Positions 61,509-64,000 of a stretch of 64,000 nt of DNA are shown piece by piece. The DNA comes from Anaerolineaceae bacterium UBA6073 (lineage in GTDB: Bacteria; Chloroflexota; Anaerolineae; Anaerolineales; Anaerolineaceae), in assembly GCA_002436085.1 (NCBI GenBank), contig DIXT01000033.1, positions 16,363 through 80,362 on the forward strand. The letters are read 5' to 3'. Numbering within the stretch: position 1 is the first letter of the stretch; every line of letters begins with the position of its first letter. The translations under genes were made by a program, and so were the position numbers. Below the pieces are notes generated by a model. The model did not search any database. It was given only the letters and a program-made list of their open reading frames with translations, and was not told the origin of the DNA.

Positions 61509-62423
61509 TTATGAGAGCCAGCCGGGCTGGCCATTCAAAAATGCGCTGCCGGGCATGCCGCGTTTGCCTTCCGGCTGCACCTGGTCCAGCACCAACAGAC
61601 CTTCACTTGTGCCAATTGCGGGCATACCGTTCACAATGTAATGTCCCACAATCTCGCTCTCAAAGGTATCGTGCGGGTGGGCATCGAGCACCTTAATATG
61701 CTTCCCGTTCAGAATAAAATACGTGCCTGGCCAGGGGTAATACGCGTGTACTTTGCGGGTGAGGGCAAGCGCCGGTTGATTGAAGTCCAGCAGCCCGTCC
61801 ATTTTTTTTAGTAGCGGCGCGTACGTGGCGAGGCTGTCCGCTTGGGTCAGCGGAGCGAGCATACCCGAAAGGTAAGAAGGCAGAATCTCTATTAACGTGG
61901 AAGCGCCCAAAAAAGACAGCTGTTGAGAGAGCTCCGCGCCGGTGGTGCCGGGCCGGATGGGTACCGCTCTTTGCGTCAGGATCGGGCCGGTATCCAGTCC
62001 TTCTTCCATCAGCATAATGGTCACACCGCTGCGTTCATCTCCCGCCAGAATGGCAGCCTGGATGGGCGAAGCGCCGCGCCAGCGCGGCAGCAGCGACGCG
62101 TGCACGTTGATGCAGCCTTTTGGCGGGAGCGCGAGCACGCTTTTCGGGAGGATCTGACCGAAGGCGGCCACTACAATCAGGTCCGGCTGCCAGGCAGCAA
62201 GCTGCTCCAGCACGCCAGGTTTACGCAGGGAGAGAGGTTGAAAGACGGGAATTCCCAGCTTGTCGGCTAACTGCTTGACGGGGCTTGGCATGGGCAAGCG
62301 TCCGCGCCCGGCTGGCCGGTCTGGTTGGGTAACAACGCCAACAACCCGCGTGTTTTTATGCAGTGCTTCCAGCGTCGGGAGAGCGAAATCGGGCGAACCC
62401 ATAAAGACGACCCGGGTATCCAT
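61509..62423 (-). CDS. fmt: Methionyl-tRNA formyltransferase
   Basis: A 304-residue Fmt. MDTRVVFMGSPDFALPTL begins the Rossmann formyltransferase domain; NVHASLLPRWRGASPIQAAI contains the catalytic His and the SLLPRWRG loop, and EGLDTGPIL the catalytic Asp. The C-terminal OB-like domain follows. It formylates Met-tRNA-fMet to start translation. Length (~300-315) is normal. def was not found next to it. ATG 62423 is at the expected domain edge. Confidence 0.95.
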   Translation of the reverse strand: MDTRVVFMGSPDFALPTLEALHKNTRVVGVVTQPDRPAGRGRLPMPSPVKQLADKLGIPVFQPLSLRKPGVLEQLAAWQPDLIVVAAFGQILPKSVLALPPKGCINVHASLLPRWRGASPIQAAILAGDERSGVTIMLMEEGLDTGPILTQRAVPIRPGTTGAELSQQLSFLGASTLIEILPSYLSGMLAPLTQADSLATYAPLLKKMDGLLDFNQPALALTRKVHAYYPWPGTYFILNGKHIKVLDAHPHDTFESEIVGHYIVNGMPAIGTSEGLLVLDQVQPEGKRGMPGSAFLNGQPGWLS

Positions 62424-62468
62424 GCCAGAATTTTATCATAAGGGTCAGCCGTGGAAGGGCGGAAAAGC

Positions 62469-62493
62469 AAAGCCGGACGCGATGTCCGGCTTT
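62469..62493 (-). terminator. Hairpin between the lipoprotein and fmt genes
   Basis: Stem AAAGCCGGAC / GTCCGGCTTT (10 bp), loop GCGAT. On the minus strand it ends in TTGCTTTTCC, a partial T-run. It lies past the lipoprotein stop and before the fmt start. Confidence 0.6.
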
Positions 62494-62556
62494 GGGTCGT
62501 AGATAAGTGCTGCGCGCTTCAGAACACGCGCACAAAAGAGCGGAGGCTGCGCCAGC

Positions 62557-63232
62557 TTAGTACTGGCAGCCCATTGCGACGATGCGCTGATCCAGTTTTT
62601 GCGCGTAGCCGAGAATCATCGCTCTGTCCTTGCTGTCCATAAAACTGACGCGCACATACAGATTGCAGCGCACGAATCCCAGACCGATGGACTCATCCGT
62701 GCTGGAATCCGCCGACATCACGTACGCCAGGTCTTTATCGCCTACCTCATCGATCGTGTCGAAATCAAAAGTGTAGGTCGTCCCGTATTCCTGGATCAGT
62801 CGTGTAACTTCGTTCAGATCTTCCATGTAAGACAGAATTGGATCCAACGTATCCTCATAAACGAAGATGGCGACATAGCCTTCCACACCGTCATCACCTT
62901 CTTCAATGGAAAGCAGATGGTTGGCTGAACCTCTGTTCGTAATCCAGGTAAAGCGGTCGTCCGGAATGCTGCCCAGGCTGCCAAGCTTATATCCGCTGGG
63001 GAGGTCCTCCGCGTGCCCGAGCAAAGCCGGAAAGCTTGCATCCACGAGCGGTGTGGTGGGCACGGGTGGGAGCGTGGGAGCAGCGGTCGGGCTGGGGAGC
63101 GGTGTGGGGGGGCAGGGGTGTAGGGACTGCCGCCTGGGTTTGGCGGATGGCTTCCTGGATAGCTTCGGGGGAGGGGGCGCAAGCTGCGGTGAAGATTAGC
63201 AGAACGAGAAGGATTAAGCCTTTTATTATCAT
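62557..63232 (-). CDS. Putative lipoprotein, apparently frameshifted at a G7/C7 tract
   Basis: ATG 63232 follows GGAG and starts a signal peptide with lipobox TAAC (MIIKGLILLVLLIFTAACAP), then a Gln/Ala stretch and a Pro/Thr-rich linker. The frame then runs into the tract CCCCCCC (plus-strand G7 at 63106-63112) and leaves the frame of the main domain. Deleting one C restores a continuous linker (PTPLPPTPLPSPTAAPTLPP) joined to the folded domain VDASFPALLGHAEDLPSGYK ending in ...VAMGCQY. The domain (about 165 residues) is unrecognised. Either a homopolymer sequencing error, a true frameshift, or a phase-variable gene. Treated as one gene here. Confidence 0.6.
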
Positions 63233-64000
63233 TTCTACTCCGTAAGGTTCGTTGATAGCTTGATGGACACTAATTTTGCAAATGCTCACAGTAAAATCTG
63301 CAAGGTCGGGATTTGAAGCGACGGTATAAAAAACTCTCTAATTAAGTGTATTTCAGCGCTAGTGGTATGCGCGAAACCTCAAAATCTTAGTAATTTAAAC
63401 ACGGAGAGGAAAAGAAACAAGAGTTTGTTTGAGGAAAACGATCGATAGAGTGCCTATGCTCGTGAAGTAAGTCCTATTCTTGACTGCCCTTGAGACTCAT
63501 TTACCGGGTCAGGATGCATCTAAATGTCTTTCTGACGCTAAGTTTTTCCGTTAAATAATGCTGTAATTAAGCCAGGAAAGGAATAAATTCGACAATCTCC
63601 TAATTCAGGACTTTTCTAACAGGCAGTTATTCACAAAACATGTGTTCAATTTAGTGTGTGAGGGTGTTGAAAAACATTGGTTAATCGATTACATCCAAAT
63701 TTTTCAAAGTTAAGAATTTAAATCTGCCCTCACCCTGCCCTCTCCCAGCTCCGAATCTCGTTCGTTTTTTAGCATCGTGCGGAAAGTTTTACACTGAAAC
63801 GAGACGCTGGGGAGGGGAATCAAAGGGGAGGGGTTTATGAACATATTGTGTTCTTCTTGAATATAAAGTTGTTCATTTTTTATTGTTCTGGGCATTTTCA
63901 ACACCCTCCTGCATATACAACAGCCGGGGAGAAGCTTCGAGCCTGTATATACAGAATACACAATTATCCTGGCGGGTTTTCTCCCGGATTAACTCTTCTT
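63233..64000. other. AT-richer gene-free end of the window
   Basis: No gene was recognised in 768 bases. It contains a pair of 14-bp inverted repeats (separate entry) and a G/C-rich stretch (63723-63745 CTGCCCTCACCCTGCCCTCT) like dispersed repeats. A small open frame on the minus strand lies across that element and is not supported. Confidence 0.5.
63660..63908. mobile_element. Candidate MITE-like element with 14-bp terminal inverted repeats
   Basis: GAGGGTGTTGAAAA at 63660-63673 and its exact complement TTTTCAACACCCTC at 63895-63908 bound 249 bases with no coding sequence. No clear target-site duplication is seen outside the arms. This may be a small non-autonomous element or two chance copies of a repeat. 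Confidence 0.35.

Overview
The window looks like a chromosomal segment of a Chloroflexota bacterium, most likely of the Anaerolineae type. This is an inference from gene style, not from a marker search: proline/threonine-rich linkers on membrane-anchored proteins, a secreted protein ending in an FLP-S-L-F-R-like tail, a DHH-CBS-CCA nucleotidyltransferase fusion, an EF-G paralogue, a serine hydroxymethyltransferase-GcvT fusion, and many dispersed intergenic repeats. Coding DNA is GC-rich. No rRNA, tRNA, CRISPR array, prophage or intact insertion sequence was recognised.

Layout. 0-2.1 kb: end of a FAD-linked (lactate/glycolate type) oxidase followed by etfB and a ferredoxin-fused etfA, resembling an electron-bifurcating lactate dehydrogenase/Etf complex. 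2.1-3.1 kb: a 247-bp tandem repeat array. 3.2-5.2 kb: EF-G-like GTPase. 5.25-7.67 kb: an AT-rich island of three uncharacterised genes. 7.7-13 kb: a membrane protein, then a leftward operon of a serine hydrolase, a DHH-CBS-CCA fusion and a GNAT acetyltransferase. 13.1-16.4 kb: a rightward operon of an alpha/beta hydrolase, an SH3-like membrane protein, a PP2C phosphatase and an orphan response regulator. 16.5-17.5 kb: a six-unit 103-bp repeat array. 17.7-22.1 kb: PPK2, TatD, a TrmI/Nudix operon and ribosomal protein L25. 22.5-29.7 kb: a metallopeptidase, an SPFH protein and a large secreted protein, with mosaic repeats between them. 31-36.9 kb: HMCES/YedK-type peptidase, a GH13 lipoprotein, a nucleoside kinase-like protein and an aminotransferase. 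37-40 kb: SHMT-GcvT fusion. 40.4-41.3 kb: repeats. 41.4-42.3 kb: ECF sigma factor with a probable anti-sigma partner. 42.3-48.5 kb: leftward genes including an ABC-2 exporter, ogt, era and a YhhN protein. 48.7-53.5 kb: a phosphoribosyltransferase, a HicB-DinB-like fusion, a ROK regulator remnant and the dnaX-ybaB-recR operon. 53.6-55.1 kb: the densest repeat field. 55.2-60.5 kb: alaS-mutS. 61.5-64 kb: fmt, a frameshifted lipoprotein gene and a gene-free end.

Genes with shared work: etfB/etfA with the oxidase (energy metabolism); dnaX-ybaB-recR, mutS, ogt and yedK (DNA replication and repair); alaS, fmt, trmI, the CCA enzyme, L25, era and the EF-G paralogue (translation); the PP2C/response-regulator operon and the ECF sigma pair (signalling).

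The most unusual content is not protein-coding. Several interspersed repeat families recur in nearly every long gene-free gap. At least one family keeps a hairpin through paired (compensatory) base changes, which argues for selection on nucleic-acid structure. A second copy of the 3' end of mutS lies about 0.5 kb downstream of the real gene, and all its differences are synonymous. A 354-bp repeat-field segment is duplicated in tandem with one visible difference.
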